Below, one piece after another: positions 45,190 through 54,802 of a stretch of 64,000 nt of DNA. The notes beneath the pieces are model-generated. The model was given only the letters and a program-made list of their open reading frames with translations, had not been told where the DNA came from and searched no databases. Location of the stretch: NCBI GenBank assembly GCA_934121905.1, contig CAKOVI010000001.1, forward strand, positions 186,001 through 250,000, in the 5' to 3' direction. This DNA comes from an uncultured Clostridia bacterium (lineage in GTDB: Bacteria > Bacillota > Clostridia > TANB77 > CAG-508). The translations under genes and the position numbers were made by a program. The stretch's first letter is position 1. Every line of letters begins with the position of its first letter.

Positions 45190-45684
45190 ATGCTAAGTAT
45201 AATAGTTGCAAAATCAATAAATAATGCAATAGGAAAAGATAATAAATTATTATGGAAAATACCAGATGATATGAAAAGATTTAAAGAAATAACCACAGGA
45301 CATACTGTTATAATGGGGAGAAAGACATTTGAATCTATAGGAAAAGTATTGCCAAATAGATTAAATATCATTCTAACAAGAGACCCAAATTATAAAATAG
45401 ATGATTCAAATGTAAAAATATTAGGTGGAGTATCAGATTTAGAAGAATACATAAATGATGAAAACGAAAATTTTGTAATAGGTGGAGCTCAAATTTATAG
45501 TATTCTTATGCCTAAATGCCAAAAATTATATGTGACACAAGTAGATAAAGACTTTGTTGGAGATACATATTTTCCTGTAATTCGTGAAAATGAATGGGAA
45601 GTTACTGAAAAGATAGAAGGTCCAAAGGATGAAAATGACTTTAAATATGAATATATAACATATAAGAGAAAAGGTAATAATTAA
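45190..45684 (+). CDS. folA: Dihydrofolate reductase
   Basis: The 164-residue protein reduces dihydrofolate with NADPH. Family blocks are AIGKDNKLLWKIPDDMKRFK, VIMGRKTFESIG and VIGGAQIYSILMP. It lies 56 bp after thyA behind GGAGG, so it is a functional operon. Confidence 0.96.
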   Translation: MLSIIVAKSINNAIGKDNKLLWKIPDDMKRFKEITTGHTVIMGRKTFESIGKVLPNRLNIILTRDPNYKIDDSNVKILGGVSDLEEYINDENENFVIGGAQIYSILMPKCQKLYVTQVDKDFVGDTYFPVIRENEWEVTEKIEGPKDENDFKYEYITYKRKGNN

Positions 45685-45740
45685 TTAAAAATTGAATATA
45701 AATAATACTAATTAAAGATTAAGAAAGGACTGGTATTTCT

Positions 45741-46121
45741 ATGGAAATATTTGAAAACAATAAACCTATAATTAGTATTATAAAAGGCACAGCTATATCT
45801 TTTTTAGCAACAATAATTGCACTAACAGTATTTGCTGTGCTTTTGACATATACAGAATTGTCCGAAAATACAGTAAAACCTGTTATAATTACTATAACTG
45901 GAATCAGTATTCTTTTTGGAAGTTCGATTGGAACTAAAAAAATTAGAAAAAATGGATTAATAACTGGAGGAATTATCGGGACTTTATATATATTAATTAT
46001 TTATATAATTTCAAGTGCGATGAACGCAAATTTTGCTCTTAGTTTGGATTCTTCTATTATGATAGGAATTGGACTAATTGGAGGTGTGTTTGGAGGAATT
46101 ATTGGAGTGAACACAAAATGA
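45741..46121 (+). CDS. TIGR04086-type small membrane protein
   Basis: The 126-residue protein has four transmembrane helices rich in Gly (GIIGTLYILIIYIIS and IGIGLIGGVFGGIIG). It resembles the Clostridial TIGR04086 family of unknown function. It ends just before palindrome copy B. Confidence 0.65.
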   Translation: MEIFENNKPIISIIKGTAISFLATIIALTVFAVLLTYTELSENTVKPVIITITGISILFGSSIGTKKIRKNGLITGGIIGTLYILIIYIISSAMNANFALSLDSSIMIGIGLIGGVFGGIIGVNTK

Positions 46122-46122
46122 C

Positions 46123-46176
46123 TTTTCTGATTGGGGACGGTTCTTTTCGCAAAAAGAACCGTCCCCAATCAGAAAA
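46123..46176. repeat. Palindromic repeat, GGGGACGGTTCTTTT family, copy B
   Basis: Perfect 25 bp arms with loop CGCA and the same CTGATT outer part as copy A. Copies A and B bracket thyA, folA and the membrane gene. Confidence 0.92.
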
Positions 46177-46182
46177 AAACTC

Positions 46183-46211
46183 TTGACATTTTGAAAACTA
46201 TATTATATAGT
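46183..46211 (+). promoter_or_regulatory. Promoter of hlyIII
   Basis: TTGACA and TATAGT are separated by 17 bp. Confidence 0.65.
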
Positions 46212-46241
46212 ATTAAAAACTAGATAGGGGGGATAAAATTT

Positions 46242-46917
46242 ATGAAAAGAACAAAATTAGATGAAAGGATACTACCAACATACACAAAAGGAGAAGAAAT
46301 CTTTAATATGACGTCACACATAGTAGGAGGGGTATTAGGAATAGTAGCATTAGTATTATGTGTAATCTTTGCAGCTGTGCATCACAATCCATATGGAGTT
46401 GTTGCAAGTTCAATATTTGGAGTAACTATGATTTTGCTATATACAATGTCAAGTATATATCATGGATTAAAACCAAATTCAAAAGCCAAAAAAGTATTTC
46501 AAGTATTAGATCATTGCTCAATATTTTTACTTATAGCGGGTTCATATACGCCATTTGCATTATGTACATTAAGAGAAATAGATACAGCTACACGGTTGGT
46601 GGATATTTGGAATAATATGGGGAATGGCAATATTAGGAATTATACTAAACTCAATAGACTTGAAACAATTTAAAGTATTTTCAATGATATGCTATTTAGC
46701 AATGGGATGGTGTATTATCGTTAAAATAAAATGGGTAATAGAAGGCCTTGGATGGACAGGCTTTACTCTTTTAGTTGCAGGTGGAATAATTTATACTATT
46801 GGTGCGGTTTTATATGGTTTAGGCAAGAAGAAAAAATATATGCATTCAATTTTTCATTTGTGTATTTTTACGGGTAGTTTGTTGCATTTTCTTTGTATAT
46901 TATTGTATGTTGTATAA
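46242..46917 (+). CDS. Hemolysin III/YqfA-family membrane protein, read through a +1 shift
   Basis: The 224-residue, seven-helix PAQR-type protein has NMTSHIVGG near residue 25, SSIYHGLKP and, at the end, IFHLCIFTGSLLHF with the metal-ligand histidines. Its middle is split at an in-frame CGG (46593-46595). The shift gives DTAT-GWWIFGIIWGMAILGIIL, a proper helix; unshifted reading ends at 143 residues. It starts behind GGGGGG and is bracketed by palindromes B and C. Despite the name, haemolysis is not implied. Confidence 0.9.
46593..46596 (+). other. In-frame CGGT, inferred +1 frameshift (hlyIII)
   Basis: The preceding codon is ACA and Gly is decoded from GGT. The shift joins a loop to the next transmembrane helix (GWWIFGIIWG), a conserved region of the family. 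Confidence 0.88.
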
Positions 46918-46923
46918 AAATTC

Positions 46924-46969
46924 CGTATTGGGGACGGTTCTTTTCGCAAAAAGAACCGTCCCCAATACG
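46924..46969. repeat. Palindromic repeat, GGGGACGGTTCTTTT family, copy C
   Basis: Perfect 21 bp arms with loop CGCA; the outer part is CGTATT, as in copy D. It lies between convergent hlyIII and the minus-strand gene. Confidence 0.92.
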
Positions 46970-46973
46970 AAAT

Positions 46974-47771
46974 TTACAACTTGATGAATCGATAATCAAC
47001 ATTACTATTAAAAACCAAACTACCATCATAAATAGTAGAGCTCTCAGTAGACAAAGGAATATTCAAAATAAAAGGACACGAATAAACTTCATTCAAATTA
47101 TTAGTAATAGTAATTATAAAACTCAATTTACAAGCAAGTGAATTAAGAGTAATACCACATCTTTTAAGCAAACTTCCATCATACGAAATGTGAGAAATAT
47201 TATCAGTCAAAGTGTAATCATTTTTTAAACCGGTATTTACATAGCAAAGAGTAATAGGATTGGCACAATTGTTAAATAATATAGGATTTGAAAAGTCAAT
47301 TTCATCAGCAGAAGAAATCTCAAAATTTAATTCATTTTCAATTTTTTTGGATTCATCATAATTATTACTAGCAAAATCATTTAAGTTTTTAAAATATAAG
47401 TTGGGAGTGCCAACTGATGGGGATAGTTCGTAGGAAATATTAGACAATTTTACATTTTTTAATGTATTTTTAGCATCGAAATTTCCATTTGCATTATTAT
47501 TTATGAATATTGCTATATCGGTATATTGTAATAAATTTGATATTGTAAAAGAAGAATTGGCATTTATTTTTGCATCTCCATTTGCACCACTAAAGTATAC
47601 GATTTTATTAACAGAAAATGGTGAAGAAACATCCACAGAAAAAGCATTTTGCATCGCTTTTTCGGAAGAAGATTTTTTCTTGAATTCTTGTATTGATGTA
47701 AAACTTAAAAAAGCTAATAACAAGGTTGATAGTAAAACCACAATATATAATAAATATTTTTTCTTAAGCAT
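46974..47771 (-). CDS. Secreted or membrane-anchored protein of unknown function
   Basis: The 265-residue protein has a basic N-terminus and a hydrophobic helix at about 5-24 (LLYIVVLLSTLLLAFLSF), then an extracytoplasmic domain rich in Asn and Ser with beta character. I do not recognise it. Its stop codon is within 5 bp of palindrome copy C. AGGA precedes the ATG. Confidence 0.65.
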   Translation of the reverse strand: MLKKKYLLYIVVLLSTLLLAFLSFTSIQEFKKKSSSEKAMQNAFSVDVSSPFSVNKIVYFSGANGDAKINANSSFTISNLLQYTDIAIFINNNANGNFDAKNTLKNVKLSNISYELSPSVGTPNLYFKNLNDFASNNYDESKKIENELNFEISSADEIDFSNPILFNNCANPITLCYVNTGLKNDYTLTDNISHISYDGSLLKRCGITLNSLACKLSFIITITNNLNEVYSCPFILNIPLSTESSTIYDGSLVFNSNVDYRFIKL

Positions 47772-47927
47772 TTTATTTCCTCCAAATCTTTTGTTATATT
47801 ATATTAAATGATAGTATAAATTATTAATAAAGTCAATAAAACTTATAACAATTTACTTGCATAAAAAGCAAAAACAATATATAATAAAAAAGCGAAAAAA
47901 AGGATTTTTTTAGGGAGGTAAATTTTA

Positions 47928-49205
47928 ATGAAAATATTGTTAAAAAATGCAAGAGTAGTAGACCATAAAAATAAATTAGATGGGAAAAAAGATATATTAT
48001 TAGAAAATGATAAAATATCAAAAATAGCTGATAAAATAGAAGAAACAGCAGACAGAGAAATCGATTGCACAAATTACATAATAATTCCAGGAATGATAGA
48101 TATGCACTGCCACCTAAGAGAACCAGGATTTGAATATAAAGAAACAATAGAAACAGGTTCAAAAAGTGCGGTAGCAGGTGGATTTACAACAATTTGTCCA
48201 ATGCCAAATACAAAACCAGTACCAGATAATGTAGAAACATTAAAAATGATTATAGAAAAAGCAAAAGCAGTAAATTTATGTAATGTGCTTCCATTTTCAT
48301 CAATCACAAAAGGTGAAAAAGGTGAAGAACTAGTAGACTTTAAAGCAATGAAAGAAGCAGGAGCAATTGCATTTTCAGATGATGGAATACCAGTTGTAAA
48401 CTCAAAAGTAATGAGAGAAGGTATGATAAAAGCAAATGAAGTTGGTTCATTTACATCAGCTCATTGTGAGGAAAAATCTGTTGCCAAAGGTGCAATAAAT
48501 GCAGGACCAATTGCAGATAAGTTAGGAGTAGAAGGAGTTTTACCAGAGGCAGAAGAAATAATGGCAGCTCGTGATGCAATAATTGCTGAAACAAATGATA
48601 TACACGCTCATATTTGTCATATCAGTACAAAAACATCAAAAAATATGATAAGAGATGCTAAAAAAAGAGGAGTAAAAATAACTTGTGAAACTTGTCCACA
48701 TTATTTTTCATTGACAGTAGATGAGGTTCTAAAAAAAGGAACAAATGCAAAAATGAACCCACCTTTAAGAGAAGAAAAAGACAGACTAGCTATTATAGAA
48801 GGATTAAAAGAAGGAACAATTGATTGCATAATAACAGACCATGCACCACATTCTGAAGAAGAAAAAGCAAAAAGTTTAGCTGATAGCCCAAATGGAATCA
48901 TAGGATTTGAAACAGCTTTATCTTGTGAAATTATGAATTTAATTGATACAGGAGCTTTAAATTATGATGATTTAGTAAGAGTAACATCATATAATCCAGC
49001 AAAATTATTAGGATTAAATACAAAAGGTGCAATAGAAGTTGGATTTGATGCAGATTTAACTATTTTTGACCCTAATAAAGAATATGTTTATACAAAAGAT
49101 ATGATAGTTTCAAAAGCTAAAAATTCACCTTTTATAGATGAAAAAATGAAAGGAAAAGTTATGTACACTATTGTTAGTGGAAGAATAGTATATGAAGCAA
49201 AATAA
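47928..49205 (+). CDS. pyrC: Dihydroorotase
   Basis: This zinc enzyme closes carbamoyl-aspartate to dihydroorotate in pyrimidine synthesis. The 425-residue class I type has the metal motif DMHCHLREPGFEYKE, the metal-bridging region MPNTKPVPD, the HICHIST ligands and DHAPHSEEE. AGGGAGG precedes the ATG. Other pyr genes are not adjacent. Confidence 0.96.
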   Translation: MKILLKNARVVDHKNKLDGKKDILLENDKISKIADKIEETADREIDCTNYIIIPGMIDMHCHLREPGFEYKETIETGSKSAVAGGFTTICPMPNTKPVPDNVETLKMIIEKAKAVNLCNVLPFSSITKGEKGEELVDFKAMKEAGAIAFSDDGIPVVNSKVMREGMIKANEVGSFTSAHCEEKSVAKGAINAGPIADKLGVEGVLPEAEEIMAARDAIIAETNDIHAHICHISTKTSKNMIRDAKKRGVKITCETCPHYFSLTVDEVLKKGTNAKMNPPLREEKDRLAIIEGLKEGTIDCIITDHAPHSEEEKAKSLADSPNGIIGFETALSCEIMNLIDTGALNYDDLVRVTSYNPAKLLGLNTKGAIEVGFDADLTIFDPNKEYVYTKDMIVSKAKNSPFIDEKMKGKVMYTIVSGRIVYEAK

Positions 49206-49223
49206 AGGAAAGGACGTAAAAAA

Positions 49224-50477
49224 ATGGAACATAAAATAGTACCAATTACAGTATTAACAGGATATTTAGGAGCAGGAAAAACAACACTTCTAAATTATGT
49301 ATTAAACAACCAAGAAGGCTACAAAGTAGCAGTAATAGTAAATGATATTGGTGAAGTAAATATAGATGAAAAACTAATAAAAGATGGTGGGTTTATCAAA
49401 GAAGAAGATAAAGGAAATGTAGTACCATTATCTAATGGATGTATATGTTGTACATTAAAAGAAGACTTAATGAATCAAATAGTAGATATCTTAAAAACAA
49501 GAAAATTTGACTATATTTTAATAGAAGCAAGCGGAATATGTGAACCAATGCCAATTGCACAAACAATTATGGCATTAGAAGATTCAACTGTTCAATATGG
49601 ATTGCCAAAACTATGTAGATTAGATAATGTGGTTACAGTTGTAGACGTTTTAAGATTAGCAACAGAATTTGGATGTGGAGATTATTTAGTAAAAGAAGAT
49701 ATCGAAGAGGAAGATATAGAAAACTTATTAATCCAACAAATAGAATTTTGTAACACAATTATACTAAATAAAGTTGATGAAATTGAACCAGAACAATTAA
49801 AAAGAGTTAAAGCAATAATAAGAGAACTTCAACCAACAGCTAAAATTATAGAAACAAATTTTGGTAAAGTTGATTTTAAAGAAATTTTAGATACAAATAG
49901 TTTTGATTTTGAAAAAGTTGCAAGCTCAGCAGGATGGATAAAAGAACTTGAAAGAGATGACAATGAAGATATGGATGAAGAACATCATGACCATCATCAT
50001 GAGAAACATGACCACGAACATGATGAACATGAGCATCACCATGGACACGAAGAAGAGCATCACGGACATGACCATCATCACCACCATCATGAACATAATG
50101 ATGAAGGAGAAGCAGAAGAATATGGAATATCAACATTTGTATATACATCAAGAAAACCACTAAGAGAAAATAAATTTGATGAATTTGCCAAAAATTTACC
50201 AAGAAATGTTATAAGATGTAAAGGTTTAGTATGGTTTTCAAATGATAATGAAATGTCATATTTATTTGAACAAGCAGGAAAGCAATTATCACTTTCAGAA
50301 GCGGGATATTGGCTTGCAACTGCTCCAAAAGAAGAATTAGAGCAAATTGTTAAAGCAAATCCTGATATTATGAACGATTGGGATGACGAAGTTGGAGATA
50401 GAATTACAAAGCTTGTATTTATTGGACAAAATATGGATAAAGAAAAGATAAAGAAGGATTTAAAAGATTGTGAGTAA
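49224..50477 (+). CDS. COG0523 (CobW/ZNG1-like) metallochaperone GTPase
   Basis: The 417-residue protein has P-loop GYLGAGKTTLLN, the metal-binding motif CICCTLKEDL and switch EASGICEPMPIA. A His-rich linker at about 253-296 contains runs such as HDHHHEKHDHEHDEHEHHH, consistent with zinc binding, and a C-terminal CobW_C domain follows. Such GTPases deliver zinc to target enzymes when the metal is scarce. The adjacent zinc enzyme dihydroorotase is a plausible client, which is inference. Confidence 0.92.
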   Translation: MEHKIVPITVLTGYLGAGKTTLLNYVLNNQEGYKVAVIVNDIGEVNIDEKLIKDGGFIKEEDKGNVVPLSNGCICCTLKEDLMNQIVDILKTRKFDYILIEASGICEPMPIAQTIMALEDSTVQYGLPKLCRLDNVVTVVDVLRLATEFGCGDYLVKEDIEEEDIENLLIQQIEFCNTIILNKVDEIEPEQLKRVKAIIRELQPTAKIIETNFGKVDFKEILDTNSFDFEKVASSAGWIKELERDDNEDMDEEHHDHHHEKHDHEHDEHEHHHGHEEEHHGHDHHHHHHEHNDEGEAEEYGISTFVYTSRKPLRENKFDEFAKNLPRNVIRCKGLVWFSNDNEMSYLFEQAGKQLSLSEAGYWLATAPKEELEQIVKANPDIMNDWDDEVGDRITKLVFIGQNMDKEKIKKDLKDCE

Positions 50478-50485
50478 ATTCACAT

Positions 50486-50545
50486 TGTCCCATTGGAACC
50501 GGTTCTTTTTGGGGCATTTTTCGTAAAAAGAATTGTCCCCAATAC
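50486..50545. repeat. Degenerate palindromic repeat
   Basis: GTCCCATTGGAACCGGTTCTTTTTGG and AAAAAGAATTGTCCCCAATAC are an eroded member of the GGGGACGGTTCTTTT family, between the GTPase and ppaC. Confidence 0.65.
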
Positions 50546-50554
50546 AAAAAAGTA

Positions 50555-50582
50555 TTGAAAATAAAAAAAAATATGATATAAT
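50555..50582 (+). promoter_or_regulatory. Promoter of ppaC
   Basis: TTGAAA and TATAAT are separated by 16 bp. Confidence 0.55.
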
Positions 50583-50610
50583 GTAACAAAAAACGAAAGG
50601 AAGATAAAAA

Positions 50611-51534
50611 ATGAGAGAAATATATATATTCGGGCATAAAAACCCAGATACAGATACAGTATTATCTGCTTTAATACTAGAAGCAATAGAAAAAACAATG
50701 GGAGTGCATAATGTAAAAGCATATAGATTAGGAAAAATAAACAAAGAAACAGAATATGCATTAAACTATTTTGAAGCAAAAGCACCAGAACTTTTAGAAG
50801 AAGTTGAAGAAGGACAACCAGTAATGCTTGTGGATCATAATGAATTTGGACAAAGTGTAAAAGGAATTGAAAAAGCAAAAATTTTAAGAGTAGTTGATCA
50901 TCACAAAATAGCAAATTTTGAAACACATGAACCACTATTTTACATGGCAATGCCTGTTGGGTGTACAGCTACAATTTTAAGAGATATGTGCAATGTAAGT
51001 GGAATAAAAATAGATAAAGTAACAGCAGGATTAATGTTAAGTGCTATAATTTCAGATACACTTTTATTAAAATCACCAACATGTACAGAAAAAGACAAAG
51101 AAGCAGCAGAAGAACTTGCAAAAGTTGCAGGAGTTGATTTATATGCATATGGAATGGATATGTTAAAAGCCGGAACAGATTTAAGTGATTTCACTCCAGA
51201 GCAAATAATAAATATAGACTCAAAGCCATTTTCTACAAAGGGAGTAAACTATCAAGTAGCACAAGTAAATACAGCATCAATTAATGATGTTATGAAAGAA
51301 AAAGCTAATCTAGAGGAAGCAATGGCAGAGTTTATGGAAAAGAATAATACAGACTTATTTATTCTATTAATAACAGATATAATAGGCAATAACTCACAAG
51401 TAATAGCACTTGGAATGCAAGATGTTGTAGAAAGAGCATTTGATGTTAAATTAGAGGACAATACAGCATTTTTATCAGGAGTTGTTTCTAGAAAAAAACA
51501 AGTTATACCAAGAATAGATTGTTTTATAGGATAA
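50611..51534 (+). CDS. ppaC: Manganese-dependent inorganic pyrophosphatase
   Basis: The family II pyrophosphatase of 307 residues drives biosynthesis by removing PPi. It has the metal ligands in GHKNPDTDTVLSAL, VDHNE, the DHHK motif VVDHHKIANFET and a C-terminal substrate domain ending SRKKQVIPRI. GAAAGGAAG precedes the ATG. Confidence 0.96.
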   Translation: MREIYIFGHKNPDTDTVLSALILEAIEKTMGVHNVKAYRLGKINKETEYALNYFEAKAPELLEEVEEGQPVMLVDHNEFGQSVKGIEKAKILRVVDHHKIANFETHEPLFYMAMPVGCTATILRDMCNVSGIKIDKVTAGLMLSAIISDTLLLKSPTCTEKDKEAAEELAKVAGVDLYAYGMDMLKAGTDLSDFTPEQIINIDSKPFSTKGVNYQVAQVNTASINDVMKEKANLEEAMAEFMEKNNTDLFILLITDIIGNNSQVIALGMQDVVERAFDVKLEDNTAFLSGVVSRKKQVIPRIDCFIG

Positions 51535-51552
51535 AAGATGGAGGTAAAACAA

Positions 51553-52203
51553 TTGGAAGAAGAAAAAGTAAGTAGAGTTAAAGATGCTTTAGAGTGGGTA
51601 TTATGTATAATAATAGCATTAGCAATTGCAATATTATTTAGATATTATGTTGGAACACCAACAATAGTAAAACAGCCATCAATGTATCCAACACTTAAGG
51701 AAGACCAAAGATTGTGGCTAAATAGATGGGGAAGAACAACCAAAACACTTCCTAAAAAAGGAGAAATTATAACATTTGAGGCACCATCTACAACAACACT
51801 TTCATTAGCAGAAAAAGAAGAAAGTCCTGTAGCAAGATATGAAAATGAACCCATAAATATATTTAGTAAATTTTCATACTATGTACTTGAGTTAAATAAA
51901 ATAAGTTACATAAAAAGAGTAATTGGATTACCAGGTGATCACGTAGTTATAGCAGATGGAAAAGTATATATAAATGATGAATTGCAAGACGAAAGCTATT
52001 TACAACCAGGAGTTGTAACAGATGAAGGAAAAGGCTATTGTGTAGATGTAGTAGTACCAGAAAATTCTGTATTTGTAATGGGAGACAATAGGACACAAAG
52101 CACAGACAGTCGATGTTTTGGATGTATACCATTAGAAAAAATAGAAAGCAAAGTTTGGATAAGAATATGGCCATTAAATTTATTCGGAAAAATAGACAAA
52201 TAG
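51553..52203 (+). CDS. lepB: Signal peptidase I
   Basis: LepB cleaves signal peptides of exported proteins. The 216-residue protein has one N-terminal helix, catalytic Ser in QPSMYPTL and Lys in YIKRVIGLPGDHV, and the family end MGDNRTQSTDSR. The in-frame ATG at 51538 overlaps GGAGGT, so TTG 51553, 7 bases after that site, is the likely start. It lies in a run ppaC-lepB-holB-ricT. Confidence 0.93.
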   Translation: MEEEKVSRVKDALEWVLCIIIALAIAILFRYYVGTPTIVKQPSMYPTLKEDQRLWLNRWGRTTKTLPKKGEIITFEAPSTTTLSLAEKEESPVARYENEPINIFSKFSYYVLELNKISYIKRVIGLPGDHVVIADGKVYINDELQDESYLQPGVVTDEGKGYCVDVVVPENSVFVMGDNRTQSTDSRCFGCIPLEKIESKVWIRIWPLNLFGKIDK

Positions 52204-52214
52204 GAGTGAATGAT

Positions 52215-53105
52215 TTGTTTGAAAATATATTAGGAAATGATAAAATAAAAAATGAATTAATAAACTCTGTAAAACAAAATAAATATTCACACAGTTATCT
52301 ATTCCTTGGAACATCTGGAATAGGTAAAAGATTAATTGCAAGAGAATTTGCAAAAATGATTTTGTGTGAGGGGGAAGAAAAATATTGTGGAAAATGTAAA
52401 TCTTGTTTAGAATTTGACTCAAACAATAATCCTGATTTTTTAGAAATAGAACCAGATGGAAACAATGTTAAAATTGAACAAATAAGAGAAATGCAAAGAA
52501 AAATTGCAGAGCAACCTATTATATCGAAAAAAAAGGTATATATAATAAATGAGGCAGATACAATGACAAGAGAGGCTCAAAACTGTTTACTAAAAACACT
52601 TGAAGAGCCACCAGAATTCGCCAATATTATTCTCATTGGTGCAAATGAAGCAAATTTTTTAAGTACTATAAAATCTAGATGTACAATTATAAAATTTAAC
52701 AATATTCCGGATGAAGAAATAAAAAAATATTTGGAGCAAAAATATGAACTTGAAAATGTTCCAAAAAGCATAATATTAGCATCATCGGGCAGTATAGGAA
52801 AAGCAGAAATTATAAAAGATAAACAAGAACTATATAGTGCAGTAGATGAAGTAATAAACAACATTGAAAAAATGGATTTAATAGATACATTAAAAAAAGC
52901 AGATATAATATACAAATTACAAGAAGACAAAAATGAAATATTAGAATATATAAATATAGTTCTTTTTAAAAAAGCAAAACAAAATACTAAATATTTAAAC
53001 TGTATAAATATTGTAGAAGATGCAAAAAAAAGACTAAAAGCAAACAGCAATTATAATATGACAATAGATAATATGATTATGACTATATGGGAGGAAATAC
53101 ATTGA
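52215..53105 (+). CDS. holB: DNA polymerase III delta-prime subunit
   Basis: HolB is part of the clamp loader. The 296-residue protein has the modified P-loop LGTSGIGKRLIA, the zinc module CEGEEKYCGKCKSC, the region EADTMTREAQNCLLKTLEEP and the SRC motif KSRCTI. The start is TTG at 52215, 8 bases after AGGAG; the reading frame extends into lepB. The order holB-ricT is conserved in Firmicutes. Confidence 0.92.
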   Translation: MFENILGNDKIKNELINSVKQNKYSHSYLFLGTSGIGKRLIAREFAKMILCEGEEKYCGKCKSCLEFDSNNNPDFLEIEPDGNNVKIEQIREMQRKIAEQPIISKKKVYIINEADTMTREAQNCLLKTLEEPPEFANIILIGANEANFLSTIKSRCTIIKFNNIPDEEIKKYLEQKYELENVPKSIILASSGSIGKAEIIKDKQELYSAVDEVINNIEKMDLIDTLKKADIIYKLQEDKNEILEYINIVLFKKAKQNTKYLNCINIVEDAKKRLKANSNYNMTIDNMIMTIWEEIH

Positions 53106-54022
53106 AAAATATAGTTGGAATAAGGTTTAGAAGGCTTGGCAAAATATATTTCTTTAATCCACAGTATCTAATATTAAAAAAAGATGATACTGTAATAGTA
53201 GATACAGATGATGGGGAAGAAATAGGCAAAGTTGCAATTCCAAATAGGTCTTTAGATGAACAAAAAGTACAAAAGGAATTAAAAAAAGTAATTAGACTTG
53301 CCAATGAAAGAGATTTAAAACATTATGAGGAATGCAAGAAAAATGAGAAAGAAGCATTTAAATATTGTAATAAAAAAATAAAGCAATTTGGCTTAAAAAT
53401 GAATTTAACAGATGTAGAATTTAAATTTAATAATTCTAAAGTATTATTTTATTTCACAGCAGATGGAAGAATAGACTTTCGTGAACTTGTAAAAGATTTA
53501 GCAGCAGTTTATAGAACAAGAATAGAATTAAGACAAATAGGAGTAAGAGACGAAATAAAACGTCTTGGCGGAAATGGTGTTTGTGGAAGACAGCTTTGTT
53601 GTTGTTCATTTCTAAGTGATTTTGAAACAGTATCTATAAAAATGGCAAAAGACCAAGATTTGTCATTAAATCCATCTAAAATATCTGGAAATTGTGGTAG
53701 ACTTATGTGTTGCTTAAAATATGAGGATGAGGTATACCAAGAAAAAATGAAGAGGCTACCACATATTGGTGCAATTGTTAAGACACCAGATGGGGTTGGA
53801 GAAGTAGAATCTGTTGAAACATTAGCTGAAAGAATAAGAGTTAAATTTAAAAATGGCGAAGATTATAGCAAGAAAAAATATGATTTGAAAGATATTAAAA
53901 TTATCAAAGACACTCAAAAAGAGGCTTTTGATGAGGAAGAAGAAAAGCATAAAAAAGAGCTAGAAGAACTAGAGCGTATGGAAAATGAAGATAAAAAAGG
54001 AGGCGATAATTATGGCATTTAG
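53102..54022 (+). CDS. ricT: RicT/YaaT (PSP1 family) regulator subunit
   Basis: In Bacillus, RicT with RicA and RicF forms a 4Fe-4S complex that affects RNase Y and sporulation. The 306-residue protein has the PSP1 core and the Cys-rich motifs NGVCGRQLCCC and SGNCGRLMCCLKYE, the likely cluster ligands. The C-terminus is acidic/basic helical. The TTG at 53102 lies 7 bases after GGGAGG; the ATG at 53087 overlaps that site. It overlaps holB by 4 bp. Confidence 0.9.
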   Translation: MKNIVGIRFRRLGKIYFFNPQYLILKKDDTVIVDTDDGEEIGKVAIPNRSLDEQKVQKELKKVIRLANERDLKHYEECKKNEKEAFKYCNKKIKQFGLKMNLTDVEFKFNNSKVLFYFTADGRIDFRELVKDLAAVYRTRIELRQIGVRDEIKRLGGNGVCGRQLCCCSFLSDFETVSIKMAKDQDLSLNPSKISGNCGRLMCCLKYEDEVYQEKMKRLPHIGAIVKTPDGVGEVESVETLAERIRVKFKNGEDYSKKKYDLKDIKIIKDTQKEAFDEEEEKHKKELEELERMENEDKKGGDNYGI

Positions 54023-54188
54023 AATAGACAAAGATAAATGTATAGGGTGCGGAGCTTGTGTTGATGCATGCCCTATGGGATGTATAAAAATAGGTGATGA
54101 TGGTAAGGCCGAAATCGATGAAGATATTTGCATATCTTGTGGTACTTGTAAAGCAACTTGTCCAGTTGATGCACCTATAGAAGGATAA
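54012..54188 (+). CDS. 2[4Fe-4S] ferredoxin
   Basis: The 58-residue electron carrier has two CxxCxxCxxxCP clusters, CIGCGACVDACP and CISCGTCKATCP. It starts inside the ricT end (11 bp overlap) after AAAGGAGG, so it is likely translationally coupled. Confidence 0.95.
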   Translation: MAFRIDKDKCIGCGACVDACPMGCIKIGDDGKAEIDEDICISCGTCKATCPVDAPIEG

Positions 54189-54212
54189 ATTTATATTATA
54201 AATAGTATAAAA

Positions 54213-54250
54213 AGAAAATAGCACAAACTTGCTATTTTCTTATTTTTTTT
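54213..54250 (+). terminator. Terminator after the ferredoxin gene
   Basis: An 11-12 bp stem AGAAAATAGCA/TGCTATTTTCT is followed by a run of eight T. Confidence 0.88.
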
Positions 54251-54260
54251 CAAAAAACAG

Positions 54261-54289
54261 TTGTAAAAAATCAAAAAAATTGATATACT
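54261..54289 (+). promoter_or_regulatory. Promoter of the asp23 operon
   Basis: TTGTAA and TATACT are separated by 17 bp, 32 bp before the ATG. Confidence 0.6.
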
Positions 54290-54320
54290 ACATATATCAA
54301 ACCAAAAGGAGGAAAAAAGT

Positions 54321-54767
54321 ATGGAAGAAAACGAAATAAAAGAAGTAGAGGAAGTAGAAAACGGAAAAGAAGGAATAAAAATATCAAGTGATGTAATAGC
54401 AGTAATAGCAGGAGTTGCAGTATCAGAAGTGCCAGGAGTATATGGAATGGCAGGAGGATTTGCAGGAGGAATAACAGAAGTCCTAAAAGGCAAGAAAAAC
54501 CTAGCAAAAGGAATAAAAGTAGACACAACAGACAATAAGGCTAAAATAGATGTAAACATAATAGTAGAATATGGAGCAAGAATTCCAGATGTAGCATACG
54601 AAATACAAAATAGAGTAAAAACAGCAGTAGAAAACATGACAGGGCTAAAAGTAGAAGAAGTAAATGTACATGTACAAGGAGTAAATACAGAAAGCTTAAC
54701 AGAAGAAGCAAAAGAAGAAAACGAAACAGAAAAAGAAGAAAATAGCATAAAAGAAGAAATGATGTAA
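54321..54767 (+). CDS. Asp23/Gls24 envelope stress protein
   Basis: The 148-residue protein has the Asp23 core (IAVIAGVAVSEVPGVYGMAG, VDVNIIVEYGARIPDVAYEI and VNVHVQGV) and an acidic tail. Asp23 proteins coat the membrane through the anchor AmaP, encoded next. AAAGGAGG precedes the ATG. It is the first gene of an operon with amaP-like and DUF2273 genes. Confidence 0.92.
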   Translation: MEENEIKEVEEVENGKEGIKISSDVIAVIAGVAVSEVPGVYGMAGGFAGGITEVLKGKKNLAKGIKVDTTDNKAKIDVNIIVEYGARIPDVAYEIQNRVKTAVENMTGLKVEEVNVHVQGVNTESLTEEAKEENETEKEENSIKEEMM

Positions 54768-54802
54768 TAAAAAATACACATGAATGGAAGGGAAGAACAA
54801 AT

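Noticed and set aside
49876..50202. His/Asp-rich minus-strand ORF opposite the metallochaperone GTPase
   Set aside because: It is a mirror of the CAT/CAC-rich His linker on the plus strand, not a separate gene.
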